Assembly (NCBI RefSeq): GCF_000420365.1
Contig: NZ_ATUU01000001.1
Span: 310,001 to 374,000, forward strand
Direction: 5' to 3'
Origin: Weissella halotolerans DSM 20190
Lineage (GTDB): Bacteria; Bacillota; Bacilli; Lactobacillales; Lactobacillaceae
Length of the DNA: 64,000 nucleotides
A program made the position numbers and the translations under genes. Positions 27,021 to 36,504 of this stretch are shown here, one piece after another. The notes beneath the pieces were generated by a model. The model was not told where the DNA came from. It ran no database searches and saw only the letters and a list, made by a program, of their open reading frames with translations. Position 1 is the first letter of the stretch. Each line of letters begins with the position of its first letter.

Positions 27021-30000
27021 TTAGTGACTTGGCTGCTCTTTTAATACAACATTATCAGCACCTAACAATTCTACTAAGGCCTGATGAGTAGCTTGCCCTT
27101 CATTTAGCCACTCTGTCTGCGGTAATAAGACACTTCGGTCTTGATCAGCATAAACAACGACAACTGGTATGGTACCAGGATGCTGTGCAATAAGCTCAGC
27201 CAAGACTTTTTCTTGGCCCGCCTGAACAACCTGGTCGGATAACCGTAAATACCAACGTTTAGCCGCCTGGTCTTGCTTAGGTGGTAGGCTAATCCTATTA
27301 GCGACCAGTTGGATTCCCTCACCATGCCGCGCTTGCTCGACCTTACCCGTGACCATCAAAATCTGATGTGGCGCTAATATGGATGCACTCTGTTGGTAAA
27401 GGCGTGAAAAAACAGTGACTGATAAGCGACCCGTCAAATCACTCACGTCTATAAACGCCATTTGGTCACCCTTCTTGGTGCGAATCACCTTCACTTGATC
27501 CACAAAAACCAGTAACGTAACCGATGCCATATCGACCATCAAATTAGCAATCGACTGGTGGGGCAAAGATTGGAAAGCCTCTAAGGGATGTCCACTTAGG
27601 TACACTCCCAGGTAGTCCTCCTCAAACGCCAATTGTTCACTTTGACTGTATGGTGCAACCTGACGTGGTTTGGGAACGACCGCTTCAAACAAGGACATCG
27701 ACTCACCTGCCAACCCAACCGCATCAATATACCCCTGCAAGGAGGCCAAAAGTTGCTTGCGGTTAGCATCAAATTCATCCAAGGCTCCGGTTACCACTAG
27801 TGGTTCCAATAATTCTACCTTACGAAACTTATTTGGCAATCGACCAATGAATGCCATCAAATTGGGATACGGTCCTTTTGCTAACCGATCCGCAAGCAAG
27901 GCCTGCCGGAAGTCCTTCCGTAAACCTTTAATCGATGCCAAGCCCATTTGTAATTGACCCTTTTGATTAACCGTATAGCCTTGAAAGCTTTGATTGATGT
28001 TGGGTCCCACAAGCTGAACATGCGCTTGCCGTGCTTCAGCCAAGTACGTCCGTACCTTAACATGATCCATGATGGCATCATTTAAAACCGCCTTATAAAA
28101 GGCTAGCGGATAATGGGCTTTTAAATAAGCTAATTGAAAGGCTAATTTAGAATATGCCACTGAATGCGATCGATTAAAACCATATTGGGCAAAAGTTTCA
28201 ATATAACCATAGACTTGTTCAGCTAATGCTTTCGAATGGCCCTTTGCTTTAGCACCCGCTAAAAAGTCGGTTTTAACCGTGGCTAATTTAGCCGCATCTT
28301 TTTTTGACATGGCGCGCCGTAATAGGTCGGCTGCCCCTAGACTAAAGCCAGCAAAACGTTCTGCAACTCGCATCACTTGTTCTTGATAGACAATAATGCC
28401 ATAGGTCGGAGCCAAAATGTCTGCCACACTCGAATCTAAGACCACAGCCTCTTCTTTGCCATGCTTACGCGCAATAAAATGGCCGATATTTTGACTTGGA
28501 CCTGGTCGAAATAAAGCATTGGCTGCCACAATATCTTCAAAACAATCTGGTTTTAGCTGGCGTAACATGTTTTTCATGCCAGCTGATTCAAATTGGAAAA
28601 TACCATTTGTTTGGCCAGCTTGAAACAAGGCTAAGGTAGCTGGATCGTTTAAGTCAATCTCAGCCAAGTTAAAGTGTGGATCTGTTTTAGCTACTTGGCG
28701 CAAAGCCGTATCCAAAATGTTTAAATTTGAGAGGGCTAAAAAATCCATTTTTAACAAGCCTAAGCGTTCAACTGGTCCCTTTGTTAACTGCGTAACCAAG
28801 CGACCATCTTCACCTTCTTGAACGGGGATAACATCTACGATAGGGTCAGCTGAAAGCACCACTCCCGCTGCATGAAGGGAACTATTACGTGGTAAACCTT
28901 CTAGCTTCTTAGCCGTTTCAAAAAGCAACTTCCCGTCAACAGGTAGGTCTAAGAGTGCATTCCGAAAGGCTTGTGACTGTTCGTAGGCTGCCGCTAAGGT
29001 AATATTTAGTTGGCGTGGAATTGTTTTGGCCAATTGGTCTATCTGATTGGGATTTAAGCCAAAAGTACGGGCCACATCGCGAATAACTGCCCGCGTACTC
29101 ATTGTTGAAAAGGTAATAATTTGGGCTACACGCTTATGCCCGTATTTCTGATGTAAATAGTCCAAGACCTCTTCCCGTCGGTCATCGGGGATATCAATAT
29201 CAATATCAGGCATTTGGGCCCGCTCCGGGTTTAAAAAGCGCTCAAATAGCAAGTCGTAGGTTAGCGGATCAACATCCGTAATGGCTAAGGCATAGGCGAC
29301 TAAGGAGCCAGCTGCCGAACCACGTCCAGGACCAGTCCGAATTGCTGCCTCATGGGCAAAGCGAATCACATCCCAAACAATTAAAAAATAATCATTAAAC
29401 CCTAATTCATTGATAATTCCCAACTCTTTTTGCAAACGCTCTTGATAGCTAGCCTGAGCGGCTCTTTGTTGACCAAGGCGCTTATTTAACCCTGCCTGGG
29501 CTAAATCATATAAATAACTAGCCGCGGTTTTACCCGTAGGTAAGCCAATTGATGGTAAGGTGTTTGTTGTTTTTTCGAGGGTAAAACGGCTATGTTCCGC
29601 AATCCAATCAGTTGTTAAAACTGCATCTTGCAAATCATAATCGGCAAACTGTTTTTTCCAGTCATCTGGCGCTGGTAAAAAGGCAGTGGGTGTTTGTCGA
29701 CGTGCTAAAGCGACATTGGCAAAGGTCTCCCCCTGCCCAATTTTTTTCACCACTTGCGCTGCAAACTGATCCTCTGGATTAGCATACTCTACCGGATCCA
29801 TGGCTACCAAACGCATTTGATACTGGGCGGCCAATTGCTTTATCCGCGGCAAAGTCGGCCCAAGCATCATTGTAGACACCCCTAAAAACAAATGGTCCTT
29901 TGGAATGTAGGTTAACAAATTAGTTAACAGGTCTTCACTTTGCTGTTGATCGTCCATCTGTAAGAGAACCGTCAGTTCACTTACACTTGGCACCACTACA

Positions 30001-30356
30001 AAAAGACCAGGTAACAAGTCGGCTACCTGCTCCAAAGTCAATTGCCCCCTTGGCTGACTTGCTAAACGACTACTCAAAGCCAACAGATGCTGGTAACCGA
30101 GTTGATTTTCCACCAACAATACCAGTGGGTAGGCTTGGTTTAAAACCACCCCTCTAAGCTGGGCAGTTAAGCCCAAAATTGGTTGAATATCGGCTGCCTG
30201 AGCAGCTTGGTAAAAGTTATCGAGACCATAGAGGATATTTTCATCCGTTAAGGCCACCGCCGAATAGCCCTTTGCCTTAGCATCTTGTACTAAAACACTT
30301 GGCAACATGGGACTTTTTAATAATGAAAAAGCTGACTTTGTTTGCAAAGGGACCAT
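27021..30356 (-). CDS. dnaE: DNA polymerase III subunit alpha (DnaE)
   Basis: A 1111-residue family C polymerase of the DnaE type. It has an N-terminal PHP domain (AYSAVALTDEN-like region near residues 30-45), palm motifs GPGRGSAAGSLVAYAL and PDIDIDIPDDRRE (the catalytic aspartates), and FRPGPSQNIGHF. A helix-hairpin-helix region follows, then a C-terminal OB fold (KGDQMAFIDVSDLTGRLSVT). In Firmicutes this enzyme extends primers at the lagging strand and hands over to PolC. AGGAG precedes the ATG. It has no gene coupled upstream. Confidence 0.97.
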   Translation of the reverse strand: MVPLQTKSAFSLLKSPMLPSVLVQDAKAKGYSAVALTDENILYGLDNFYQAAQAADIQPILGLTAQLRGVVLNQAYPLVLLVENQLGYQHLLALSSRLASQPRGQLTLEQVADLLPGLFVVVPSVSELTVLLQMDDQQQSEDLLTNLLTYIPKDHLFLGVSTMMLGPTLPRIKQLAAQYQMRLVAMDPVEYANPEDQFAAQVVKKIGQGETFANVALARRQTPTAFLPAPDDWKKQFADYDLQDAVLTTDWIAEHSRFTLEKTTNTLPSIGLPTGKTAASYLYDLAQAGLNKRLGQQRAAQASYQERLQKELGIINELGFNDYFLIVWDVIRFAHEAAIRTGPGRGSAAGSLVAYALAITDVDPLTYDLLFERFLNPERAQMPDIDIDIPDDRREEVLDYLHQKYGHKRVAQIITFSTMSTRAVIRDVARTFGLNPNQIDQLAKTIPRQLNITLAAAYEQSQAFRNALLDLPVDGKLLFETAKKLEGLPRNSSLHAAGVVLSADPIVDVIPVQEGEDGRLVTQLTKGPVERLGLLKMDFLALSNLNILDTALRQVAKTDPHFNLAEIDLNDPATLALFQAGQTNGIFQFESAGMKNMLRQLKPDCFEDIVAANALFRPGPSQNIGHFIARKHGKEEAVVLDSSVADILAPTYGIIVYQEQVMRVAERFAGFSLGAADLLRRAMSKKDAAKLATVKTDFLAGAKAKGHSKALAEQVYGYIETFAQYGFNRSHSVAYSKLAFQLAYLKAHYPLAFYKAVLNDAIMDHVKVRTYLAEARQAHVQLVGPNINQSFQGYTVNQKGQLQMGLASIKGLRKDFRQALLADRLAKGPYPNLMAFIGRLPNKFRKVELLEPLVVTGALDEFDANRKQLLASLQGYIDAVGLAGESMSLFEAVVPKPRQVAPYSQSEQLAFEEDYLGVYLSGHPLEAFQSLPHQSIANLMVDMASVTLLVFVDQVKVIRTKKGDQMAFIDVSDLTGRLSVTVFSRLYQQSASILAPHQILMVTGKVEQARHGEGIQLVANRISLPPKQDQAAKRWYLRLSDQVVQAGQEKVLAELIAQHPGTIPVVVVYADQDRSVLLPQTEWLNEGQATHQALVELLGADNVVLKEQPSH

Positions 30357-30384
30357 CAGGAACTCCTTTCTAAGGGGTAATGAA

Positions 30385-30416
30385 CAAAAAACTAGCCTCG
30401 TGAGGCTAGTTTTTAA
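30385..30416 (-). terminator. Terminator of the DUF2929 gene
   Basis: AAAAACTAGCCTC and its complement around two bases, with T residues on the minus strand, between the DUF2929 gene and dnaE. Confidence 0.9.
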
Positions 30417-30429
30417 TCGTCACTCTAAA

Positions 30430-30630
30430 TTATGCTTGCTCACTGTGCTTTTGTTCAGGCCAAGCTGACTTTGAAAGGGCCGGAATAGCGATTGCCCCTA
30501 TCGTGCCAACGATTGCAGCAAAAAGTGATGTTTTCGTTGCATCATAAGGAAGTCCTAACAGTGCACTTCCTAGATAACCCATCACCTCACCTAGAATGAA
30601 CATCCACACAAAGACATTAATATATTTCAT
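30430..30630 (-). CDS. DUF2929 family small membrane protein
   Basis: A 66-residue protein with two hydrophobic helices: VFVWMFILGEVMGYLGSALL (about 7-26) and SLFAAIVGTIGAIAIPALS (about 35-53). The N-terminus MKYINVFVWMFILGEVMGY fits the DUF2929 (YjzD-like) family of Firmicutes, whose function is unknown. It lies alone, with its own terminator, between folA and dnaE. Confidence 0.8.
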   Translation of the reverse strand: MKYINVFVWMFILGEVMGYLGSALLGLPYDATKTSLFAAIVGTIGAIAIPALSKSAWPEQKHSEQA

Positions 30631-30652
30631 GCTAGCTCCTTCATTTCTTATG

Positions 30653-30674
30653 GTTAAACTACCCTTAGTTTAAC
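30653..30674. other. Perfect hairpin between folA and DUF2929 gene
   Basis: GTTAAACTA and TAGTTTAAC form a perfect nine-base stem with a four-base loop, without a following U run. It lies between the folA stop and the DUF2929 ribosome site. It may be an operator, an RNA processing site or an incomplete terminator. Confidence 0.45.
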
Positions 30675-30702
30675 GCTGACCATCTAAAAAGTCACTGCCT
30701 TT

Positions 30703-31200
30703 TTAACGGCGTTGATAATCCATAATTTGATAAGCGTAATCATTGTGCCGGTCTTTTGAACCATGCGCTAATTCACGGCCTAGCCATTGGGTCTTATCAA
30801 CTGGCGCCATATGCGTATCCCCATTAAAATCAGTGTCCAAGTAGGTCACATAGAGATGGTCGGCTAAAGGCAGATAGGTTTCATAGATGGCCTTCCCCCC
30901 AATCACCGCTAAATCACATCCTAATGCTTGGGCTCGCTTAAGGGCTTCTTCAGGTTGCATAATTCGCTCAAAGCCCGCCGGTAAAGTCAACTGTTCATCA
31001 TGTGTCAACACTAAATTTAGCCGGTCTGGTAAAGGCCGACCATGTAAACTAGCCATCGTATGGCGCCCCATCACGACAACTTGATGCAGGGTGGCTTTCT
31101 TAAAGAAACGCATATCAGTGCTTTGGTGCCAAGGAATGGCTTGTTCTAGAGCAATGGTTCCATTATTAGTTTGTGCCCAAATTAACTTTACTTCTGTCAT
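30703..31200 (-). CDS. folA: Dihydrofolate reductase
   Basis: A 165-residue NADPH-dependent dihydrofolate reductase. The N-terminus WAQTNNGTIALEQAIPWH is followed by the catalytic aspartate in STDMRFFKK. The NADPH-binding VVVMGRHTMASL and the VIGGKAIYE glycine motif follow, then the TYLDTDFNGDTH strand. Length is standard. It lies five bases after uup, so it is the last gene of cca-uup-folA. Thymidylate synthase, a frequent neighbour, is not here. Confidence 0.96.
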   Translation of the reverse strand: MTEVKLIWAQTNNGTIALEQAIPWHQSTDMRFFKKATLHQVVVMGRHTMASLHGRPLPDRLNLVLTHDEQLTLPAGFERIMQPEEALKRAQALGCDLAVIGGKAIYETYLPLADHLYVTYLDTDFNGDTHMAPVDKTQWLGRELAHGSKDRHNDYAYQIMDYQRR

Positions 31201-31204
31201 CTTT

Positions 31205-33115
31205 TTATCCTTCTACACGTTCTGATAAAGCTTCCCAACGTGCCATTTTAGTCTCTAAATCCTGGTTGGCCTGATCCAAATCAGTTTGTAAGTTGGCTAG
31301 GGCTACAAAGTCTGCACTCTGCTCAACCATAGCCTGTTCAATGGTCTGAACCTTTTCCTCTAGCTCAGCAATATCATCTTCAATTGTTTCCCACTCTTTC
31401 TTTTCGGCCCAGGTTAATTTTTTCTTGGTCGGTTTTGTCTCTTCAGACGTTGCCTTTCCTGGGGCTGGCTGAGTGAGCTGCTGCTTGTCAGCGGTAGTTA
31501 CTTGGGTTGACGGCGCACCAAAAGCAGCTAAATAGTCTGAGAATTTACCAATATACCGACTAATTTTACCACTACCCTGTAAAATGACTAAATGATCAGC
31601 CACCTGATCCAAAAAGTAGCGATCATGGGATACGGTGATGACGGTCCCCGCAAAGGTTTCCAAGTAATCCTCTAGCACCTCTAAGGTACCAATATCCAGA
31701 TCATTGGTTGGCTCATCTAGTAACAACACATTTGGCTCTTGCATGAGTAACTTTAATAAATAAAGACGACGCTTTTCACCACCCGATAATTTACTAATTA
31801 AGGTGCCATGCATAAAGCTAGGAAACAAAAACTGTTCTAGAAGATCAGATACAGATACCTGATTACCTTCACGATCAGTCACTGTTGTTGCCACATCCGC
31901 TAAGTATTCAAATACACGTTTATCCTCTGGAATTGGTTCCGTCATTTGTGTATAGAAGGCTAAACGAACAGTCTCACCAATCTCAACCACACCGGCATCG
32001 ACTGCCTGTTGGCCGGCTAAAATTCGCAAAAGGGTTGACTTACCACTACCATTTGGCCCGGTAATGCCAATCCGTTGATTTGCTTGAATCAACTCACTAA
32101 AATGATCCAAAATAACCTGTTTGCCAAAACTTAGACTAACATCATTCAGCTTAATGACCTTTTTTCCTAACCGTTGCTGGCCCATCGTGACGGTCACATC
32201 ACTATCTAATTGCAAGGTTCCACGTTCTTTAGCCAATTGCGCAAAGCGATTTTCACGCGCCTTTTGCTTGGTTGACCGCGCCTTAGCACCTGCTTGCATC
32301 CAAGCCTTTTCTTGCTTAAACAACTGCTCATGTTTATGATCAGCTACTTTGGCGGCTGCTACGCGTTGTGCTTTGGCAGCCACAAATTGGGCATAATTAC
32401 CCGTATACTGGTAAAGTTGACCAAATGATAGTTCAAAAATACGATTAGCCACATGATCTAAGAAGTAACGATCATGGGTTACCGTCATCACGGCACCCTG
32501 ATAATTGGCCAAATACTTTTCTAGCCAGGCAATCGAATCAAAATCTAAGTGGTTAGTTGGTTCATCTAACAAAAGTAAATCCGGTGCTTGAATTAATACT
32601 TGAGCCAAGCCCACCCGCTTGCGTTGACCTCCTGACAGTGATTTCACCGGTAAATCAAGGTCTGGTAAGTGTAACTGCGTTAAAATCGCTTTTACCTCTG
32701 ATTCAGCTAACCAAGCATCCTCACTATCCATTTGGTTTTGCAAGTCCGTATACCGTCTCACTACTTGTTGATCATTTGGCGCCGCCGCATAATCCTTAAT
32801 AGCGGCTTCATAATCGCGAATCAATTGAAAAATAGGCTGGGCCCCTGCAAAAATTGCATCCATTACCTGCTTATCATCATCCAATTGTGGCTGTTGTTCT
32901 AGATAACCAATTCGGTAATCATTGGGCGTTTCAATCGTCCCTTGATCCGCTGGGTTAACGCCTGCTAGTGCATTTAGTAAGGTGGTTTTACCGGAGCCGT
33001 TGACACCAATAACGCCAATGCGATCACCAGTCTCAATCAGAAAGGATAACTTATCTAATAAAGTCTTTTCGCCGTAAACACTTTGCAAATCTAGGGCCCG
33101 TAATTGTTTTGTCAT
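31205..33115 (-). CDS. uup: ABC-F ATPase, Uup type
   Basis: A 636-residue protein with two ATP-binding cassettes and no membrane segments. Walker A sites are GVNGSGKTTLL (about residue 38) and GPNGSGKSTLL; signatures are SLSGGQRKRVGLAQ and KLSGGEKRRLYLL; both Walker B motifs end in LLLDEPTNHLD or LLLDEPTNDLD. The C-terminus is a Lys/Glu-rich coiled coil (from about residue 560), which separates Uup from EttA-type ABC-F proteins. ABC-F proteins act on the ribosome; Uup also binds DNA. The start shares one base with the cca stop. Confidence 0.92.
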   Translation of the reverse strand: MTKQLRALDLQSVYGEKTLLDKLSFLIETGDRIGVIGVNGSGKTTLLNALAGVNPADQGTIETPNDYRIGYLEQQPQLDDDKQVMDAIFAGAQPIFQLIRDYEAAIKDYAAAPNDQQVVRRYTDLQNQMDSEDAWLAESEVKAILTQLHLPDLDLPVKSLSGGQRKRVGLAQVLIQAPDLLLLDEPTNHLDFDSIAWLEKYLANYQGAVMTVTHDRYFLDHVANRIFELSFGQLYQYTGNYAQFVAAKAQRVAAAKVADHKHEQLFKQEKAWMQAGAKARSTKQKARENRFAQLAKERGTLQLDSDVTVTMGQQRLGKKVIKLNDVSLSFGKQVILDHFSELIQANQRIGITGPNGSGKSTLLRILAGQQAVDAGVVEIGETVRLAFYTQMTEPIPEDKRVFEYLADVATTVTDREGNQVSVSDLLEQFLFPSFMHGTLISKLSGGEKRRLYLLKLLMQEPNVLLLDEPTNDLDIGTLEVLEDYLETFAGTVITVSHDRYFLDQVADHLVILQGSGKISRYIGKFSDYLAAFGAPSTQVTTADKQQLTQPAPGKATSEETKPTKKKLTWAEKKEWETIEDDIAELEEKVQTIEQAMVEQSADFVALANLQTDLDQANQDLETKMARWEALSERVEG

Positions 33116-34332
33116 TAATCCTTCTCTTCTTTAATCAGTTTTTGTGCAGCTACTCCCAAAGAAGCAGCTTGATTGGCTACCTTGCCGGCTACAACTGCCC
33201 GTTCAAGTTTACTTAAGACCGTCCCAACAAGTGGCCCTGGCTTTAGTCCAAACTCTCGCATTAAATCACTACCCGTCAAGGCCAGATCGTGGCTTTGCTT
33301 AATTGATAGTTGATCATAGCGTGCTTGTAAAGTAGCAACATCAACGACCAGTTCGCTTAGCTTTGCAACCGCTAAAGCCGTGTCGATGGCCTTGCCCGTG
33401 ATATACAAATCCCAATTACTTACAGGGCCCATCCGCAACTTATTTAATAAGGTAATACTTTTTTGAGCCGTTACAATTAAGTGCCGACTATGTTTCCATC
33501 CCTTTAAGAAAACAACCGTATCTTCGGCCGTTAACCCTAATTCAAAGGCCAACAAAGTCCAAGCTTGTTGGTCATTTTGTGGACGAGCCTGTTTGACTAA
33601 ATCAGCATAACCGAGTAAATCAATATCGGCAACGGTTAAACCTGGCATATAATGATTCAGCTCACCTGCTAATAGTTCAATAAAGCCAAAGTAAGCACCA
33701 GGGGCCTCCATCATCTTGGTAAATTCCACGTTTACTCGTTCAATCGCAATCTTATCTAGCAAGGGGGCATTTTCTTTAATGGCAGCTAACGTTGCCGGCT
33801 CAATTTTAAAACCAAGTTGGGCAGCGAAGCGCACCGCTCTAATCATACGTAACGCATCTTCAAAAAAGCGGTCTTTAGGTGACCCCACCGCCCGAATAAG
33901 ACCAGCTTTCAAATCGGTCAAGCCACCAAACAAATCAACGATTTGCCCATCACCATCCATGGCCAAGGCATTAACAGTAAAGTCACGACGCTTTAAATCT
34001 TCCTCTAGTGATCGCACAAAGTTAACCTGGTCAGGCCGACGAAAGTCACTATAGCCAGTTTCAGTCCGAAACGTGGTTGTTTCATAGCCCTGTCCATGGT
34101 CTAAAATCATCACAGTGCCATGTTCAATCCCTGTATCAACTGTCTTTTTAAAGAGGGCCTTGACCTCAGAAGGATAGGCTGATGTTGCAATATCCACATC
34201 ATGAATCGGCCTTCCTAGTAAGGTGTCTCGAACAGCCCCACCAACAAAATAAGCCTCGTACCCATGTTCAACTAAGGTCTTTACAATTGGCCGCGCATGC
34301 TTAAATTCAGCGGGCATCTCTTCAATTTTCAT
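33115..34332 (-). CDS. cca: CCA tRNA nucleotidyltransferase
   Basis: A 405-residue class II nucleotidyltransferase that adds or repairs the 3' CCA of tRNAs. The head domain has YFVGGAVRDTLLGRPIHDVD, with the catalytic DxD in DVDIAT. Then RRDFTVNALAMD, then RMIRAVRFAAQLGF of the neck. I choose ATG 34332 with the GGGGG ribosome site seven bases before it; the open frame extends to 34374. It is first in cca-uup-folA. Confidence 0.95.
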   Translation of the reverse strand: MKIEEMPAEFKHARPIVKTLVEHGYEAYFVGGAVRDTLLGRPIHDVDIATSAYPSEVKALFKKTVDTGIEHGTVMILDHGQGYETTTFRTETGYSDFRRPDQVNFVRSLEEDLKRRDFTVNALAMDGDGQIVDLFGGLTDLKAGLIRAVGSPKDRFFEDALRMIRAVRFAAQLGFKIEPATLAAIKENAPLLDKIAIERVNVEFTKMMEAPGAYFGFIELLAGELNHYMPGLTVADIDLLGYADLVKQARPQNDQQAWTLLAFELGLTAEDTVVFLKGWKHSRHLIVTAQKSITLLNKLRMGPVSNWDLYITGKAIDTALAVAKLSELVVDVATLQARYDQLSIKQSHDLALTGSDLMREFGLKPGPLVGTVLSKLERAVVAGKVANQAASLGVAAQKLIKEEKD

Positions 34333-34433
34333 TTTCACGCCCCCTCTAGCCGCCTGACACAAACTTGATACCATTCATGACAGGTTTTACTTTAACTAAC
34401 AACTTATAATACTACTAGTTGGTTTTAGTATAA

Positions 34434-34466
34434 CAAAAAAGTAGCCACAATAAAGTAGCTACTTTT
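34434..34466 (-). terminator. Terminator of glmS
   Basis: AAAAGTAGC and GCTACTTTT form a stem and are followed by a T run on the minus strand, 20 bases after the glmS stop. Confidence 0.8.
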
Positions 34467-34486
34467 AAAATGATACTGGTTTTCTG

Positions 34487-36298
34487 CTATTGAACAGTCA
34501 CTGACTTAGCCAGGTTACGTGGATGATCAACATCTAATCCTCGACCAAGTGACGTATAATAAGCCAGCAATTGCGTTGGTACAACCGTCAACAAGGGCGC
34601 CAGTAACGGATCGACATCTGGCAAAACGTACCCGTCACCATCAGTTGCCAATGATTTGGTAGCAATCGTAAAGGTGTCAGCCCCGCGTGCCTGCGTTTCT
34701 GCAATATTCCCACGTACCAAACCAGCTGTCTTAGGCTGCGTCAATAGAGTGATAACTGGGGTCCCATCTTCAATTAAGGCCAAAGTACCGTGCTTTAACT
34801 CCCCCGCAGCAAAGCCCTCTGCCTGAACATAAGAAATTTCTTTCAGCTTTAAGGCTGCCTCTAGCGCAACATCTGCATCAACACCACGCCCAATATAAAA
34901 GGCACTTTGACTATTAACCAAAAGCTCTTCAGCAACGCGCTTAAAGGTTAATTTATCATCGACAATGGCTTGAATTTCAATCGCAATCCGCGATAACTCT
35001 TTTTCTAGGTCCAAGTCTAGCCGACTAGAAAGAGCATAAGCCAAGATTGCCTCTAGGGTAACCTGTGCTACATAAGCCTTAGTAGAGGCAACAGCAATTT
35101 CAGGACCCGCCATCAATGGCAAGGCATAGGTTGCCTCCCGCCACAAGGTTGAATTTGAGACATTAGTCAACGTTAACGACTTAAAGCCAGCACGGTTAAT
35201 ATTTTGCAATACTTCCCGAGAATCGGCTGTTTCACCAGACTGTGAAAGGAAAATAAAGAAAGGTTTTTGTGAAAGCAATGGTTGGTCATAGGCAAATTCA
35301 GACGCCACGTGCACTTCAGTAGGCAAGCCCGCCCATTGTTCCAACATTCGAGCGCCAACTAAGCCTGCATGATATGACGTCCCTGCGGCTACAATATAGA
35401 GACGGTCAGCCGCTTGAATATCAGCCAAGAGTTGGTCACCCAATAAAATCTTACCCGCATCGTCAAAATACTTATCTAATAAATGGCGAATAACAACTGG
35501 CTGTTCATCAATTTCCTTGAGCATGTAATAGTCATATGTGCCTTTATCAGCTTCGGATGCATCAATATCAATATGGAAGGGTTCCCGATGTTCAAGTTTG
35601 CCCTGGGCATCGTACAATTTGACTGTGTCAGGCGTAATTTTGGCAACTTCATCATCCAATAATTCGATAAAATCATGGGTTTGATCTAACATCGCAATGG
35701 CATCTGATGTTACAACATTAAAGTCCTCACCCAAGCCAATTAACAAGGGGGACTTACGCTTGGCAACATAGAGCGTATCTGGATCCTCAGCATCCATCAA
35801 CAAGAAGCCAAAGGCAGAATTATCAGCCAAGAGACTGGTCATCTTTCGTAACGCATCAAAGGTCGTTAACCCTTCTGCAACAAACTTTGCAATCAATTGA
35901 ACTGCCACTTCAGTATCAGTATCTGACACAAAGGGGACATCTTCTAAGTATTGATGTTTCAAGGCTAAATAATTTTCAATAACTCCGTTATGCACTAAAT
36001 AAAAACGTCCATCGGCACTCACTTGTGGATGTGCATTTTCAACTGAAGGAACACCATGCGTTGCCCAACGGGTATGCGCGATTCCAGATGTTCCTTCAAC
36101 ATCAGATTTAGCGACTAAATTCTCCAATTCAGCCACGCGCCCCTTTTCTTTAACTAGTTGATTTAACTGATCCTTGGTATCAGGCACATAAATACCTGCT
36201 GAATCATAACCCCGATACTCGAGTTTTTCCAAACCCTTTAATAATATCGGTGCTGATTGGTAGTTGAGTCCTGTATAGCCAACAATTCCACAATACAT
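34487..36298 (-). CDS. glmS: Glutamine:fructose-6-phosphate aminotransferase
   Basis: A 603-residue enzyme that makes glucosamine-6-phosphate for peptidoglycan. The N-terminal class II glutaminase domain holds EYRGYDSAGIY and the ARWATHGVPS segment. Two SIS isomerase domains follow (FLSQSGETADS, PEIAVASTKAYV). The C-terminus ends in PRNLAKSVTVQ, which carries the usual lysine. The oddity is the start: the only initiation codon after the AGGAGG site gives Met-Tyr-Cys-Gly-Ile-Val, whereas the family normally begins Met-Cys-Gly so that Met removal exposes the nucleophilic cysteine. The codon just before Cys is TAT, not a start. No glmS ribozyme is seen in the leader. Confidence 0.95.
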   Translation of the reverse strand: MYCGIVGYTGLNYQSAPILLKGLEKLEYRGYDSAGIYVPDTKDQLNQLVKEKGRVAELENLVAKSDVEGTSGIAHTRWATHGVPSVENAHPQVSADGRFYLVHNGVIENYLALKHQYLEDVPFVSDTDTEVAVQLIAKFVAEGLTTFDALRKMTSLLADNSAFGFLLMDAEDPDTLYVAKRKSPLLIGLGEDFNVVTSDAIAMLDQTHDFIELLDDEVAKITPDTVKLYDAQGKLEHREPFHIDIDASEADKGTYDYYMLKEIDEQPVVIRHLLDKYFDDAGKILLGDQLLADIQAADRLYIVAAGTSYHAGLVGARMLEQWAGLPTEVHVASEFAYDQPLLSQKPFFIFLSQSGETADSREVLQNINRAGFKSLTLTNVSNSTLWREATYALPLMAGPEIAVASTKAYVAQVTLEAILAYALSSRLDLDLEKELSRIAIEIQAIVDDKLTFKRVAEELLVNSQSAFYIGRGVDADVALEAALKLKEISYVQAEGFAAGELKHGTLALIEDGTPVITLLTQPKTAGLVRGNIAETQARGADTFTIATKSLATDGDGYVLPDVDPLLAPLLTVVPTQLLAYYTSLGRGLDVDHPRNLAKSVTVQ

Positions 36299-36314
36299 AA
36301 TTGCCTCCTTGGCA

Positions 36315-36331
36315 GAACATCTGACATGTTC
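36315..36331. promoter_or_regulatory. 17-base palindrome in the glmS leader
   Basis: GAACAT and ATGTTC form a perfect inverted repeat around CTGAC, between the glmS promoter and its ribosome site. It could be an operator or an RNA hairpin close to the start codon. Confidence 0.5.
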
Positions 36332-36352
36332 ACGTAAAATTCGTATGCATCT

Positions 36353-36381
36353 ATTATGCCTGTTTAAAATGGTATAGTCAA
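36353..36381 (-). promoter_or_regulatory. Promoter of glmS
   Basis: TTGACT (36381-36376) and CATAAT (36358-36353) with an exact 17-base spacer, about 55 bases before the glmS ATG. Confidence 0.8.
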
Positions 36382-36452
36382 GAAAATATATATTTAAACC
36401 TGATGGAAGGCTTTAAAACGCTGCTAAATACGCTTGTTTAAAAAAACGTAAA

Positions 36453-36490
36453 CAAAAAAACTAGACCAAAAATATAATTGGTCTAGTTTA
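36453..36490 (-). terminator. Terminator of the LCP-protein gene
   Basis: AAACTAGACCAA and its complement make a 12-base stem with an eight-base loop and a T run on the minus strand, 15 bases after the LCP gene stop. Confidence 0.9.
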
Positions 36491-36504
36491 ATTATCCTAA
36501 AAAA

